A model generated the notes under the pieces. That model saw only the letters and a list, made by a program, of their open reading frames with translations. It was not told the DNA's origin and searched no databases. A DNA stretch of 64,000 nt from the NCBI RefSeq assembly GCF_030268685.1, contig NZ_BSRQ01000011.1:186001-250000 (forward strand). Reading direction: 5' to 3'. Source of the DNA: Microtetraspora sp. NBRC 13810 (GTDB lineage: Bacteria > Actinomycetota > Actinomycetes > Streptosporangiales > Streptosporangiaceae). Shown piece by piece: positions 24,918-32,550 of the stretch; the first letter of the stretch is position 1, and each line of letters starts with the position of its first letter. The translations under genes and the position numbers were made by a program.

Positions 24918-25064
24918 ATGGAGCTCACGGCAGAGCAGGCGGTCTACGCGCCACCGGCGCTCACCCTGGTGGGTGGATTCGCCGATCTGACCCGCGGTTT
25001 TCCCCCGGGTGACCTCTTCGACTGGCCGCCCCAGCCGTTCCAGTTCTTCAACGCGCAGGGCTGA
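24918..25064 (+). CDS. Lasso peptide precursor (A)
   Basis: A 48-residue precursor. The leader MELTAEQAVYAPPALTLVGG continues FADLTR and carries the YxxPxL box (YAPPAL) and G-x-F that bind the B1 recognition domain, with Thr at position -2. The predicted core starts at the Gly of TRG: G1-F-P-P-G-D-L-F-D9 would form the macrolactam ring through Asp9, and the tail is WPPQPFQFFNAQG. There is no Cys, so it would be class II. Three Pro-Pro or Pro-x-Pro points and several aromatics near the ring exit could act as plugs. AAGGAG is 8 bases before the ATG. Asp6 is a less likely ring residue. Confidence 0.88.
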   Translation: MELTAEQAVYAPPALTLVGGFADLTRGFPPGDLFDWPPQPFQFFNAQG

Positions 25065-25078
25065 CGGGCGGGGTGACG

Positions 25079-26896
25079 ATGCCGGGTGAGGTGTGGTTCG
25101 CCGTCCTGCCGGACAGCGAAGCCGGTCTCGCCGCGGCCGGGGCGCTGCGCCCGTACGTGGGCGAGGTGATCGTGCACGGGTCGGGCCGGCCCTGGCTCGC
25201 GGGCCGCTGGCCGGCCGGACAGGTCACCGTCGCCGAGGCGGGCGCGGCGCGCGCGGCGGTGATCGGGCGCTGTCCGATCACCGTCGCCGACCTGGCGGCG
25301 AGGCTGGCCGACATCCGCGAGGCGGAGCAGGCGGAGCGGCTCGTCGCGGGGCTCGCGGGCAGTTTCCATCTGGTCGTGTCCGTCGGCGGGCGGGTCCGGG
25401 TCCGCGGCACCGCCTCGGCCACCCGGCGCGTCTTCCACGCCCGCGTCGCCGGCGCCACCGTCGCCGCCAGCCGTTCCGACATCCTCGCCGCCGCCTCCGG
25501 CGCGGAGATCGACCCGGAGGTGCTGGCCTCCCGGCTGCTGCCGCCCGGCGCGGTGTACGCGCTGGAGCAGCGCAGCGTCTGGCGCGGCGTGTCGAGCGTC
25601 TCCCCGGACCACTGCCTGGTCCTGGACGCCCGCGGGCGGCACACCGAGCACCGCTGGTGGTCCCCGCCGGTCCCCGAGCTGACGCTCGGCCAGGGCGCGG
25701 CGGCCGTACGCGACGCGCTCGGCGCCGCCGTCGCCTCCTGCACCGCGGGCGGCGGCACGGTCAGCGCCGACCTGTCCGGCGGCCTCGACTCCACCAGCCT
25801 GTGCTTCCTGGCGGCACGCGGCCGGGCCGAACTCGTCACCAGCCACGCGCCGGGGCTCGATCCCAGCAACGACGACACGACGTGGGCGCGCCGGGCCGCC
25901 GCCGCCCTGCCGGTGGCGGTGCATCTCTCCGCCGATCCCGGGCTCACCCCGCTGTCCTTCGCGGGGATGGCGGGACCGCACGCCGCGCTGGAGGAGCCGG
26001 GCGGCTGGGTGCGCGACGCGGCCAGGCTGCACGACCTGGCGGAGCGGATGACCGCCAGGGGCTCGCGCCTGCACCTGATGGGCGGCGGAGGCGACGAGCT
26101 GTTCTCGCCGGTGCCCGCCCTGCTGCACGACCTGGTCCGCAGCCATCCGCTGCTCGCGCTCCGCCGGCTGCGCGCCCACCGGGCCGGACGGCGGCGCGGC
26201 CCGCTGGCGCCGGCGCTGCGCGCCCTGGCCGACCGCGGCGACTACGGCACCTGGCTGGGTTCCTCGGCCGCGCGCCTGGCGGCGGGACCGCCGCCGGCCA
26301 CGGCGGCATCCGTCGGGTGGGGGCCGGAGCTGCGGATGCCGCCGTGGGCCACGCCGGAGGCGGTGGAGGCGGCGCGCGAGGCGCTGGTCGACGCGCTGGC
26401 GGCGGCGCCGGAGCCGCTGTCCCCGCAGCGCGCGCAGCACGCGGCGCTGCTCTACGTGCGCACCGGCGGCAACGGGCTGCGCCAGATCGACCAGGCCACC
26501 TCGCGGGCCGGCCTGCCGTACACCGCGCCGTTCCTGGACGACGCCGTGGTGGAGGCGGCGCTGTCGGTGCGGACGCACGAGCGCGGCGCGCAGGGGCGGT
26601 ACAAACCGCTGCTGCGGGCGGCGATGGCGGGCATCGTGCCCGAGCCGCTGCTGACCCGCACAACGAAGGGCGAGTACGGCGTGGACGTCCACACCGGGCT
26701 GCGCCGGCATCGTGACGACCTGCTCGGCCTGCTGGACTCGTCGCTGCTGGCCCGCAGGGGCCTGATCGACGACGACGCCGCGCGGGCCGCGCTGCTCGAC
26801 CCGCACCCGGCGGGGACCGGCCTGGCCCCGCTGATCCAGACGCTGACCTGCGAGGTCTGGCTGCGCTCCCAGGTGGCGTCACCGAAAGTCAGATGA
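25079..26896 (+). CDS. Lasso peptide macrolactam synthetase (C, asparagine-synthetase-like)
   Basis: About 605 residues. The N-terminal half resembles the glutaminase-like domain of asparagine synthetase B but lacks the catalytic Cys2, as in lasso cyclases. The C-terminal half has the ATP pyrophosphatase loop DLSGGLDSTS (Ser233-Ser238), the GGGGDELFS motif and the late KPLLRAAMAGIVPEPLLTRT with TKGEYGVDVH typical of lasso C proteins. It adenylates the Asp side chain and closes the ring on Gly1. ATG 25079 is 14 bases after the precursor stop; GTG 25073 is an alternative. The stop overlaps a possible ATG of B1 (ATGA). Confidence 0.9.
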   Translation: MPGEVWFAVLPDSEAGLAAAGALRPYVGEVIVHGSGRPWLAGRWPAGQVTVAEAGAARAAVIGRCPITVADLAARLADIREAEQAERLVAGLAGSFHLVVSVGGRVRVRGTASATRRVFHARVAGATVAASRSDILAAASGAEIDPEVLASRLLPPGAVYALEQRSVWRGVSSVSPDHCLVLDARGRHTEHRWWSPPVPELTLGQGAAAVRDALGAAVASCTAGGGTVSADLSGGLDSTSLCFLAARGRAELVTSHAPGLDPSNDDTTWARRAAAALPVAVHLSADPGLTPLSFAGMAGPHAALEEPGGWVRDAARLHDLAERMTARGSRLHLMGGGGDELFSPVPALLHDLVRSHPLLALRRLRAHRAGRRRGPLAPALRALADRGDYGTWLGSSAARLAAGPPPATAASVGWGPELRMPPWATPEAVEAAREALVDALAAAPEPLSPQRAQHAALLYVRTGGNGLRQIDQATSRAGLPYTAPFLDDAVVEAALSVRTHERGAQGRYKPLLRAAMAGIVPEPLLTRTTKGEYGVDVHTGLRRHRDDLLGLLDSSLLARRGLIDDDAARAALLDPHPAGTGLAPLIQTLTCEVWLRSQVASPKVR

Positions 26897-26964
26897 CACT
26901 CACGTTACGCAATCATCGCCGATGGACATACCAGAGCCGACCGAGGGGCTACCGGAGGGCCACG

Positions 26965-27390
26965 ATGACGCTCACCCTGCGCGACGGTGTCAGCGCCACC
27001 CCGACCGACGAGGGGATGGTGCTGCTCGACGAACACGGCGGCCGATACTGGCAGCTGAACGACACCGGGGCCCTGGTCCTGGTCGCGCTTCTCGACGGCG
27101 CCACCCCCGGGGAGGCCGCCCGCCGGCTCCTCGACCGCCATCCCGGCCTCGACCCGGACCGGGCCCGCGACGACGTGTCCTCCCTGCTGACCTCGCTGCG
27201 GGTGGCCCGCCTCGTAAGCTCGCCGTCCAGCACGAAGCGGGCTGAACCGTCCCGCACCAAACCGGCTGAACCGTCCAGCACGAAACCGGCTACGGCCGGA
27301 TCGTCCATCACGAAACGGGCCGCCGCGGAACCGGCCGCCGCCGAATCGTCCGTCGCGGGACGGGCGGCCGTGGAAGGGGCGCGCTCGTGA
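26965..27390 (+). CDS. Lasso peptide B1 protein (PqqD-like RRE) with extended tail
   Basis: Residues 1-88 are a PqqD-type leader-recognition domain: [20 protein letters not shown], then [20 protein letters not shown] and the [16 protein letters not shown] helix. It binds the precursor leader and hands it to the B2 protease. Residues 90-141 form an unusual Ser/Thr/Lys/Ala tail built from near repeats ([24 protein letters not shown]). CGGAGGG precedes ATG 26965. An upstream ATG at 26893 overlaps the cyclase stop and encodes the same first six residues (MTLTLR), so a 24-residue longer form is possible. Confidence 0.85.
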   Translation: MTLTLRDGVSATPTDEGMVLLDEHGGRYWQLNDTGALVLVALLDGATPGEAARRLLDRHPGLDPDRARDDVSSLLTSLRVARLVSSPSSTKRAEPSRTKPAEPSSTKPATAGSSITKRAAAEPAAAESSVAGRAAVEGARS

Positions 27391-27842
27391 GCCGGCCGAT
27401 GGAGCCGGTCGGGGGTGGCAGGCCGTCGCTGCGCCGCCGGGTCGCGGCGCTGCCCGCCGTGGGCGTGGCGCGGCTGCTCGCGCCGCTGCCACCGCATCGC
27501 ATCCGCCGGGTGCTGCGCCTGGTGCGCAGGGGCGCCGGGCCGGCCACCGCCGCGCAGGCGCTGGCCGCGCGGGAGGCGGTCGTGTCGGTGAGCGCCCGGT
27601 GCCGGGGCGAGGGCTGCCTGGAGCGTTCCCTGGCCACGGCGCTGCTGTGCCGGATGGCCGGGACCTGGCCCACCTGGCACGCCGGCGTGCGCACCCAGCC
27701 GTTCCGCGCGCACGCCTGGGTCGAGGCGGACGGGCGGCCGATCGGCGAGCCGTACCCGACCGGCCACTTCCGGCCGATCATGACCGTGGCCGGTCCGCTG
27801 GCCGGTCCGGAGGCCGGGCCCGTCGGCGACCCCGCTCGGTGA
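27387..27842 (+). CDS. Lasso peptide B2 leader peptidase (transglutaminase-like)
   Basis: A 151-residue cysteine protease of the lasso B2 family. The catalytic Cys lies in [20 protein letters not shown], the His in [11 protein letters not shown] and the Asp/Glu follows in the same loop. It removes the leader after Thr-Arg, before Gly1. GTG 27387 overlaps the B1 stop (GTGA), and the next gene overlaps in the same way, so A-C-B1-B2-transporter is a tightly coupled operon. Confidence 0.88.
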   Translation: MSRPMEPVGGGRPSLRRRVAALPAVGVARLLAPLPPHRIRRVLRLVRRGAGPATAAQALAAREAVVSVSARCRGEGCLERSLATALLCRMAGTWPTWHAGVRTQPFRAHAWVEADGRPIGEPYPTGHFRPIMTVAGPLAGPEAGPVGDPAR

Positions 27843-28009
27843 CCGCCGTTCGGGGGCACGCGGCGGTGCCGGCGATCCGGGCGGAGGGACTGGTCAAGTG
27901 GTACGCGGGGGTGCGGGCGGTACGCGGTATCGACCTGACCGTCGCGCCGGGCGAATGCTTCGGCTTCCTCGGGCCCAACGGCGCGGGCAAGCCGACTGCC
28001 AAGGTGTGA
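27839..28009 (+). pseudogene. Lasso ABC exporter ATPase, broken at Walker A
   Basis: GTG 27839 overlaps the B2 stop. The product begins [20 protein letters not shown], then [20 protein letters not shown], a normal ABC ATPase start. At Walker A it changes from the expected GKTT to GKPTAKV and stops at 28009. All later ATPase motifs are missing. The break at about 27990 coincides with a fall in GC and the start of foreign-looking DNA. A fragment of the matching permease lies at 32159. Confidence 0.88.
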
Positions 28010-28080
28010 CCTCTAAAGCACGGGTTACCATCCCATAACGGTCTTGGTCACCTGGTCAGCCCGTCTGCTTCGGCCACTTC

Positions 28081-28216
28081 GGGGGCAGCAGGCAGGGGCC
28101 GGAGGGTCAAGGCCGTCTTCGCGTGTGCGTTGACCGGTCGGCGTTCCTCGATCATCGGATGCCAACGATCACAGACGGCCTTGACCCGGAGGTTCCGGCC
28201 TGCTCGACTTGCCCCC
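28081..28216. repeat. Extended imperfect inverted repeat near the island left end
   Basis: GGGTCAAGGCCGTCT (28104-28118) is perfectly complementary to AGACGGCCTTGACCC (28173-28187). The arms continue imperfectly outward to GGGGGCA (28081) and TGCCCCC (28210-28216). The 54-base loop contains no gene. It could be a terminator, an RNA structure or a mobile-element end. Confidence 0.7.
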
Positions 28217-28281
28217 TGGCCGATGTAGACGGGCTGGCCATCCCGGAGCGGAGCGCCCCGCCGGGGGCATCCAGCTAGTAC

Positions 28282-28488
28282 TCAGCCATCGAAGTCGCCA
28301 GCCTTCATCCCTCGGAGGAAGCCCCTCCACGCCTCGGGAGAGAAGCCCAGGGTCGGCCCCTCGGGATCTTTGCTGTCACGGACGGCGACGATGTCGGGGA
28401 GGTTGTCCGCCACTTCCACGCAAGCCCCGTTCTGCTGGGAGCGGCGGCTCTTCCTCCAGACTGCATCCGACAGGTCATATCCAGTCAT
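28282..28488 (-). CDS. DUF397 protein (WhiJ-associated small acidic protein)
   Basis: A 68-residue protein with the family signature WRKSRRSQQNGACVEVAD, then VAVRDSKDPEGPTLGFSPEA, then WRGFLRGMKAGDFD. DUF397 proteins are encoded beside XRE/DUF5753 DNA-binding proteins in streptomycete-type genomes and are thought to modulate them. ATG 28488 has AGGAGG 7 bases upstream. It lies 13 bases after the XRE gene on the same strand, so the two are co-transcribed. Confidence 0.88.
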   Translation of the reverse strand: MTGYDLSDAVWRKSRRSQQNGACVEVADNLPDIVAVRDSKDPEGPTLGFSPEAWRGFLRGMKAGDFDG

Positions 28489-28501
28489 CAAGCACCTCCT
28501 G

Positions 28502-29362
28502 TCACCTGTCGGTCAAGGCTTTTTGGGCTGCAATAAGCATAGCTTGCGTGTCTGCGGGACTCAGTGCCACGGCTCTGAGGTGATCGAACGCAGTCGTGTA
28601 GTGGCGCACCTCTTCGGGCTTGTCTACGGAGAGGCTGCCGCCGATCGTCTCGGTGTAGACCACATCCGTCTCTCCCGGATCGGAGAAGCCAAGGACGATG
28701 AACGATCCAGCCGTACCGGGGTGCGCCCCCACGGTGTACGGAACGATTTGGATCGTCGTCTTACCTGCCTCACTGGCAGTGATCAGGTACTCAAGCTGGG
28801 CCTTCATGACTTGGGCTCCGCCGATGACACGGTGAATGACCGCCTCATCGAGGATCGCCCAAAGCTGCGGGCGGTCCGGTCCATTGAGAACCTTCTGACG
28901 AGTCATGCGCACCTCCAGTCGGCGCTGGACTTCGTCGTGATCAAGCTCTAACGGACCTCCAGCGATCAAGGCGCGTGCGTAGTTCTCGGTTTGCAGCAAG
29001 CCGGGGACGACGGCCAGTTCAAACGTGTGTATCGCGTCCGCCTCTTGCTCCAGCCCGATCAGGAACTCGTACCGGCTTGGGAGCACATCTCGGTACGAGT
29101 ACCACCAACCGCGCTTCCGGGAGTCCTTGGCCAACTGAAGTAAGGCTGCGACCTGGTCCGTGTCCTTGAGTCCGTACAGCTCACACATCACGCGGACGTC
29201 GGTGGGGTGAGGCGCAGTGCGTCCGGTCTCGATGCGGAACACCTTGGTGTGGTGCCAGTCGAGATGGTTCGCAACCTCTTCCTGCGTAAGGCCCGACGCC
29301 TCCCGGAGACGCTTGAGTTCGGAGATGAGCTGCCGTCGTCGTACGGGGTTCTGGCCGGACAT
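28502..29362 (-). CDS. XRE-family regulator with DUF5753 (WhiJ-like)
   Basis: A 286-residue protein. Residues about 10-65 are a helix-turn-helix (LRRLREASGLTQEEVANHLD with RR read as KR; HHTKVFRIETGRTAP). Residues about 95-280 form DUF5753 (FELAVVPGLLQTENYARALI, RQKVLNGPDRPQLWAILDEA, TIQIVPYTVGAHPGTAGSFI). It is a DNA-binding repressor of the WhiJ type, probably regulating development-linked or island genes. ATG 29362 has GGAAGGGG upstream. It is divergent from the RsbW-like pair. Confidence 0.88.
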   Translation of the reverse strand: MSGQNPVRRRQLISELKRLREASGLTQEEVANHLDWHHTKVFRIETGRTAPHPTDVRVMCELYGLKDTDQVAALLQLAKDSRKRGWWYSYRDVLPSRYEFLIGLEQEADAIHTFELAVVPGLLQTENYARALIAGGPLELDHDEVQRRLEVRMTRQKVLNGPDRPQLWAILDEAVIHRVIGGAQVMKAQLEYLITASEAGKTTIQIVPYTVGAHPGTAGSFIVLGFSDPGETDVVYTETIGGSLSVDKPEEVRHYTTAFDHLRAVALSPADTQAMLIAAQKALTDR

Positions 29363-29515
29363 TTTGCATACCCCTTCCCATCAACCATGCATGCCACTAC
29401 CGTGAACGCTACACGGTGCAGCCCTGCAAAAAACTGGGATGCACAGTGCGTGCTGGTACTGAGCATCTTAGTTCGGGACGTAACGCAAGGTCCGTGACCA
29501 TCACTAGGGACGGTG

Positions 29516-29824
29516 ATGATGCAGCACGAAGGCGCAGTCTTAGATACGGAGCGCACACGGTTCCTGGTGCTGGTGCGACTGGCCTGGGAGCTTCGCGGCC
29601 TGGGTGTGGCCGTGTCCGTAGAGATGGCTCCCACAGATGAGCCCTGGGTCCGGGTGCCTGTTGCCGGGAGTTCCATGCGGGTGGTGGCTCGGCCTCGTGG
29701 CGATGTGTGGGAGTTGGTTTGGGGCCGTGGCCGCAACCAGTGGGTAGACGCGTCTGAGCAGTACGCCGCACGGCTGGTTCGGCAGGCTGCTCTACGCCGT
29801 GTACGGCGGGAGACGAACCGGTGA
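29516..29824 (+). CDS. Small island protein preceding the RsbW-like gene
   Basis: A 102-residue basic protein: TRFLVLVRLAWELRGLGVAV, then PWVRVPVAGSSMRVVARPRG, then WVDASEQYAARLVRQAALRR. The alternating strands and C-terminal helix suggest a small alpha/beta domain. Proteins of this type often precede AbaA/RsbW-like genes in WhiJ clusters; their function is unknown. Its TGA overlaps the GTG of the next gene. Start could be 29513, 29516 or 29519. Confidence 0.65.
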   Translation: MMQHEGAVLDTERTRFLVLVRLAWELRGLGVAVSVEMAPTDEPWVRVPVAGSSMRVVARPRGDVWELVWGRGRNQWVDASEQYAARLVRQAALRRVRRETNR

Positions 29825-30249
29825 CGGCGACGACGCTCCCCATGAGTATGACGGTGCCCGGGGTCGGAGATGCCGTGCCGTTAGCACGTCACTGGGTCCG
29901 GCTGGTGCTGGGCACGGCGGGGTGCGTGATGCTGGATGACGCGCTGCTGACCGTGAGTGAGCTAGTAGGGAATGCGGTCAAGCACAGCCAATCAGGGTCT
30001 ACGGGCGGGCTGGTCACGGTAGTGATCGGCTATCAGGGTCCTGAAATGACTCGTATCACTGTGATCGACGATGGCGGTGCGACGGTGCCTATGCCCCGCG
30101 AGCCCAATCATGATCTTCTTGATGTCTCGGGGCGTGGGCTGTGGCTGGTGAACTCGGTGTGCCGTGCCTGGGGGGTGACGGACACCGACGGTGGTCGGCG
30201 TGCGGTGTGGGCGTTGATCCCGGTAGCGGACAAGGTCTGCGACACGTGA
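29821..30249 (+). CDS. RsbW/AbaA-like ATP-binding (HATPase) anti-sigma-type protein
   Basis: A 142-residue GHKL-fold protein. The N box is LTVSELVGNAVKHS (E and N for Mg-ATP), the G1 box is ITVIDDGGATVP and the G2 box is DVSGRGLWLVNSVC. It resembles RsbW-type serine kinases/anti-sigma factors and the AbaA ORFs of WhiJ-like clusters. No sigma factor or antagonist is adjacent; the SpoIIE phosphatase at 11826-13892 could in principle act on the same network, but that is speculation. Confidence 0.85.
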   Translation: MTATTLPMSMTVPGVGDAVPLARHWVRLVLGTAGCVMLDDALLTVSELVGNAVKHSQSGSTGGLVTVVIGYQGPEMTRITVIDDGGATVPMPREPNHDLLDVSGRGLWLVNSVCRAWGVTDTDGGRRAVWALIPVADKVCDT

Positions 30250-30265
30250 CGGGGCGGGGAGCGGA

Positions 30266-30526
30266 GTGTTCGGGTGGGCGCATCCGGCCACGCCACGTCA
30301 GGACGCGGACCAGCTTCGGTGGCAGGTGGTCACTGAACGCTCGGACCGCGTGCGGGTGGTGGAGTGGACGTGCCCCTGCCATCACCCCGTGTATGAGCTG
30401 TGCTCGTCCGGGGGGCTGCTGTTCATTCGCCGGTGGGACTCCGCGAACTGGGTCGAGTCGGACCGTTGGAGGCTCCACGAGGCGCGGGAGATGTGGGACA
30501 AGTTGCTGGCTGGTGCGTGTCGGTAG
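30266..30526 (+). CDS. Small island protein with CPCHHP motif
   Basis: An 86-residue protein: MFGWAHPATPRQDADQLRWQ, then VRVVEWTCPCHHPVYELCSS, ending EAREMWDKLLAGACR. The Cys/His cluster could bind a metal. GTG 30266 follows GGGGAGCGGA. It appears to be the last gene of the 29516-30526 operon. I do not recognise a family. Confidence 0.6.
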   Translation: MFGWAHPATPRQDADQLRWQVVTERSDRVRVVEWTCPCHHPVYELCSSGGLLFIRRWDSANWVESDRWRLHEAREMWDKLLAGACR

Positions 30527-30772
30527 GTGACCTGCTCTTCTCCCCCTAGAAATTCTGGCGGGCTGACCGGGCGATCTTCATGGGCTCGGTATGCCGTGCC
30601 CCGCTGGGCTGACGGGCGACCCGCCAGGCAATACCCCCATGGCTACGAGGCGTGCCGGAACTGCTGTCCGGAGCGTGCTTTCTCCTTCGCACTCTCGTGG
30701 TCATGGGGACCACAGCGTCCACCGTGAGGCGCTGAGCATCTATCCCATCCGACGACTGCGACAGGAGAACTG

Positions 30773-31531
30773 ATGACTTACCTGAAGGTGGGGACCTATA
30801 ACCTGCTGGACGGCGGGCTGGGAGACGACGATAGCCGTCTTCGTCGTCAGCTCGACGTGCTCAAGGAACAGTGTCTGGACATCGTCGCACTCCAGGAGGC
30901 GAAGCACTGGAACCAGGACGGGGCCAAGCCGTTCCACCTGGCACAGAGCGTGCTGGGTATGCGGGGGTATCTCGCACAGTCGGCGCATCACGGCTGCCAT
31001 CTGGTGACTCTGGTGGGTCCACGGGTGCGGGTCATCGAGGAGCGCCACGAGACCGGACATCCCTACTGGCACGGGGTGAACGTGCTCCGGACGGAAATCG
31101 ACGGCAAGCCGGTAGATCTGATCAACGCACACCTTGCCCCGTCCGTCCCTGAGATCAGGGTTCAGGAGGCGCGGGCCTTACGGCTCCTGGTCGGCAGCAG
31201 GCCGGTCATTGCCTGCGGTGACTGGAACGCGGCGGCGTTGGAGGATGACCCGCGCATTGCGGAGGACGCGAACCCGGCTCGGAGCGAGCTGAAAACCGAC
31301 CGTGGTCCGGCTCAGGCGCTGCTTGATGCGGGGCTGGTGGACGTGGGCGGGTATCTCCATGATCTCACGCCGACTGTGGGACATGCCCGTGCCGGGAGCG
31401 GCGTCTCCTATCGGGCCGATCGCATCTACACCACCGATCCCGAGGCGGCTTCGGATCACCGGTTGATCGCTGGTGACGATAGTGACCATGCCCTCGTCAT
31501 GGCGGGCTTCGGCCATGTTCCCCGCTCGTAG
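30773..31531 (+). CDS. Endonuclease/exonuclease/phosphatase family protein
   Basis: A 252-residue EEP-fold enzyme. Motifs are VGTYNLLDGG, DIVALQEAKHW (catalytic Glu), DLINAHLAP, PVIACGDWNAAALED (GDxN) and the C-terminal YRADRIYTTD with ASDHRLI (SDH). It hydrolyses phosphodiester or phosphomonoester bonds with Mg2+; the substrate may be a nucleic acid or a small phosphate. There is no signal peptide. CAGGAG is just upstream of ATG 30773. The 245 bases before it hold no gene I can see. Confidence 0.85.
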   Translation: MTYLKVGTYNLLDGGLGDDDSRLRRQLDVLKEQCLDIVALQEAKHWNQDGAKPFHLAQSVLGMRGYLAQSAHHGCHLVTLVGPRVRVIEERHETGHPYWHGVNVLRTEIDGKPVDLINAHLAPSVPEIRVQEARALRLLVGSRPVIACGDWNAAALEDDPRIAEDANPARSELKTDRGPAQALLDAGLVDVGGYLHDLTPTVGHARAGSGVSYRADRIYTTDPEAASDHRLIAGDDSDHALVMAGFGHVPRS

Positions 31532-31604
31532 TCCCTGGTAACGGGAGAGCGTCCAGCGGGCTGCTACGGCTGATCGGCGGCCCGCCCCAGGAAATGCGTG
31601 GACT

Positions 31605-31652
31605 GCCAGCCTTGCGGCCCGTTTTTGCGTGAGTCCGGGTCGCAAGGCTGGC
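31605..31652. terminator. Long hairpin downstream of the EEP gene
   Basis: GCCAGCCTTGCG (31605-31616) pairs perfectly with CGCAAGGCTGGC (31641-31652), and GCCCG/CGGGT extends the stem inward with a G-U pair. It lies 74 bases past the EEP stop. It fits a terminator, or a structured end of the island. Confidence 0.6.
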
Positions 31653-32051
31653 CTTTGCATAGACGAACTTGGGCTCGTGAGCGTCGCTGTGTACAGAAAC
31701 GCCGCGTGGAGTGCGGTGGGAGTGGCGTGGCGTGGCCGGCTGAATGTCCGCAGGACACCCGTAGGGCGACCGTAAAGGAGTTCAGTCGGCGACGGCACGG
31801 CTGGTCGCATGTCTGGTGTGGGCGGCAGTGCGGTTTCTGGTCGGCGGGTTGGTTGGTGCGGCGGGTCGGGTGGGCGGTGGGCGGCGTGGTCCGCGCGTGC
31901 GCGCCGGGCGGGCGCGGGGCGGGACCGGCCTCCAGGCCGCATGCCCGGTCCCGATGTCCGGGCGGCGCGGGCGGGCGTGCCGCGCCGTGCGGCGGCGCGG
32001 AGCGCTGCCGCCTGGACCCAGTAAAGAAACCATGAACCGTAGCCTGGTGGG
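31653..32051 (+). other. G-rich, gene-free segment at the island right side
   Basis: From about 31800 to 32020 the plus strand is strongly G over C, with many GGG runs (GGTCGGCGGGTTGGTTGG and similar). The open frames through it are low-complexity Arg/Gly/Pro strings with no domain. No gene is supported. It separates the EEP gene from the truncated small frame at 32052. Confidence 0.45.
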
Positions 32052-32153
32052 TCACAGCGCCAGCAGGATACGACCGGTGACCGATTCGAGGGGCGGGGTG
32101 TCGGCGTCGATGGAATCCCAAAGGTCATCGGGGATGAGCTGAGGGTTTTCCAT
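32052..32153 (-). CDS. Small reading frame ending at the island junction (possible 33-residue peptide)
   Basis: The minus-strand frame reads MENPQLIPDDLWDSIDADTP, then PLESVTGRILLAL, with balanced, protein-like composition unlike its neighbours. No ribosome site precedes ATG 32153, because the exporter permease sequence begins 1-5 bases away. It may be the cut-off start of an island gene or a non-expressed remnant. Confidence 0.3.
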   Translation of the reverse strand: MENPQLIPDDLWDSIDADTPPLESVTGRILLAL

Positions 32154-32158
32154 CGCGT

Positions 32159-32470
32159 GTGTGGTCTCAGACGGTGCTGGGCGCGCTGATGATGCCGATG
32201 ATCTTTTTGTCCGGGGCGATGTTCCCGGTGCGTGGCCTGCCCGGCTGGCTCGCCTGGCTCGTGTCGCTCAACCCGCTCACCTACGCGGTGGACGCCGTGC
32301 GCCGGACCGTCGCAGGTCACCTGCCGGGCACGCCGGCGGGACCGCTGCTCACCGGGCCCAGCTGGGCCGGATGGCAGCCGCCGGTCCTCGTGGGACTGGC
32401 GGCGGTCGCGCTGCTCGGCGTCACCCTGCTGTCCGTCGCCGCCCGCCGCTTCGCGGACGCCACCCGCTGA
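32159..32470 (+). pseudogene. C-terminal fragment of the lasso exporter permease (ABC-2 type)
   Basis: The frame reads QTVLGALMMPMIFLSGAMFP, then VRGLPGWLAWLVSLNPLTYA, then VDAVRRTVAGHL, the last two helices of an ABC-2 (DrrB-like) permease, ending SVAARRFADATR. The first 150 or so residues are absent and no start site fits. Together with the ATPase stub at 27839 it shows that one exporter pair once followed lasso B2. Confidence 0.82.
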
Positions 32471-32487
32471 GGTAAAGCCTTCTCCGC

Positions 32488-32516
32488 TTGAACTCCAACT
32501 CTCCGTAAGTTACATA
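32488..32516 (+). promoter_or_regulatory. Promoter of the prenyl-synthase operon
   Basis: TTGAAC (32488-32493) and TACATA (32511-32516) are spaced by 17 bases in a locally AT-rich stretch. This is a good sigma-70-type match 35 bases before the first gene of the 32551-36273 unit. Confidence 0.6.
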
Positions 32517-32550
32517 TTACTGTGAGTCGTCGAAGGAGGCATGGTTCGCG

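Larger units (their letters stand above)
27990..32158. mobile_element. Probable insertion island (WhiJ/AbaA-type genes) inside the lasso exporter
   Basis: Between the truncated exporter ATPase and the permease tail lies about 4.1 kb with visibly lower GC and more A/T-rich codons than its flanks. It carries a DUF397 gene, an XRE/DUF5753 gene, an RsbW-like ATPase, two small proteins and an endonuclease/exonuclease/phosphatase-family protein. These are the genes that travel together in WhiJ/AbaA-like clusters. Extended inverted repeats occur near both sides (28081-28216 and 31605-31652). No integrase, transposase or target-site duplication was found, so the mechanism is unknown. The rest of the ATPase and most of the permease are deleted. 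Confidence 0.55.

Noticed and set aside
31598-32142. Several overlapping Cys/Arg/Gly-rich frames in the island's G-rich block
   Set aside because: Composition follows the G skew, there is no ribosome site and all frames look alike; no gene is supported.
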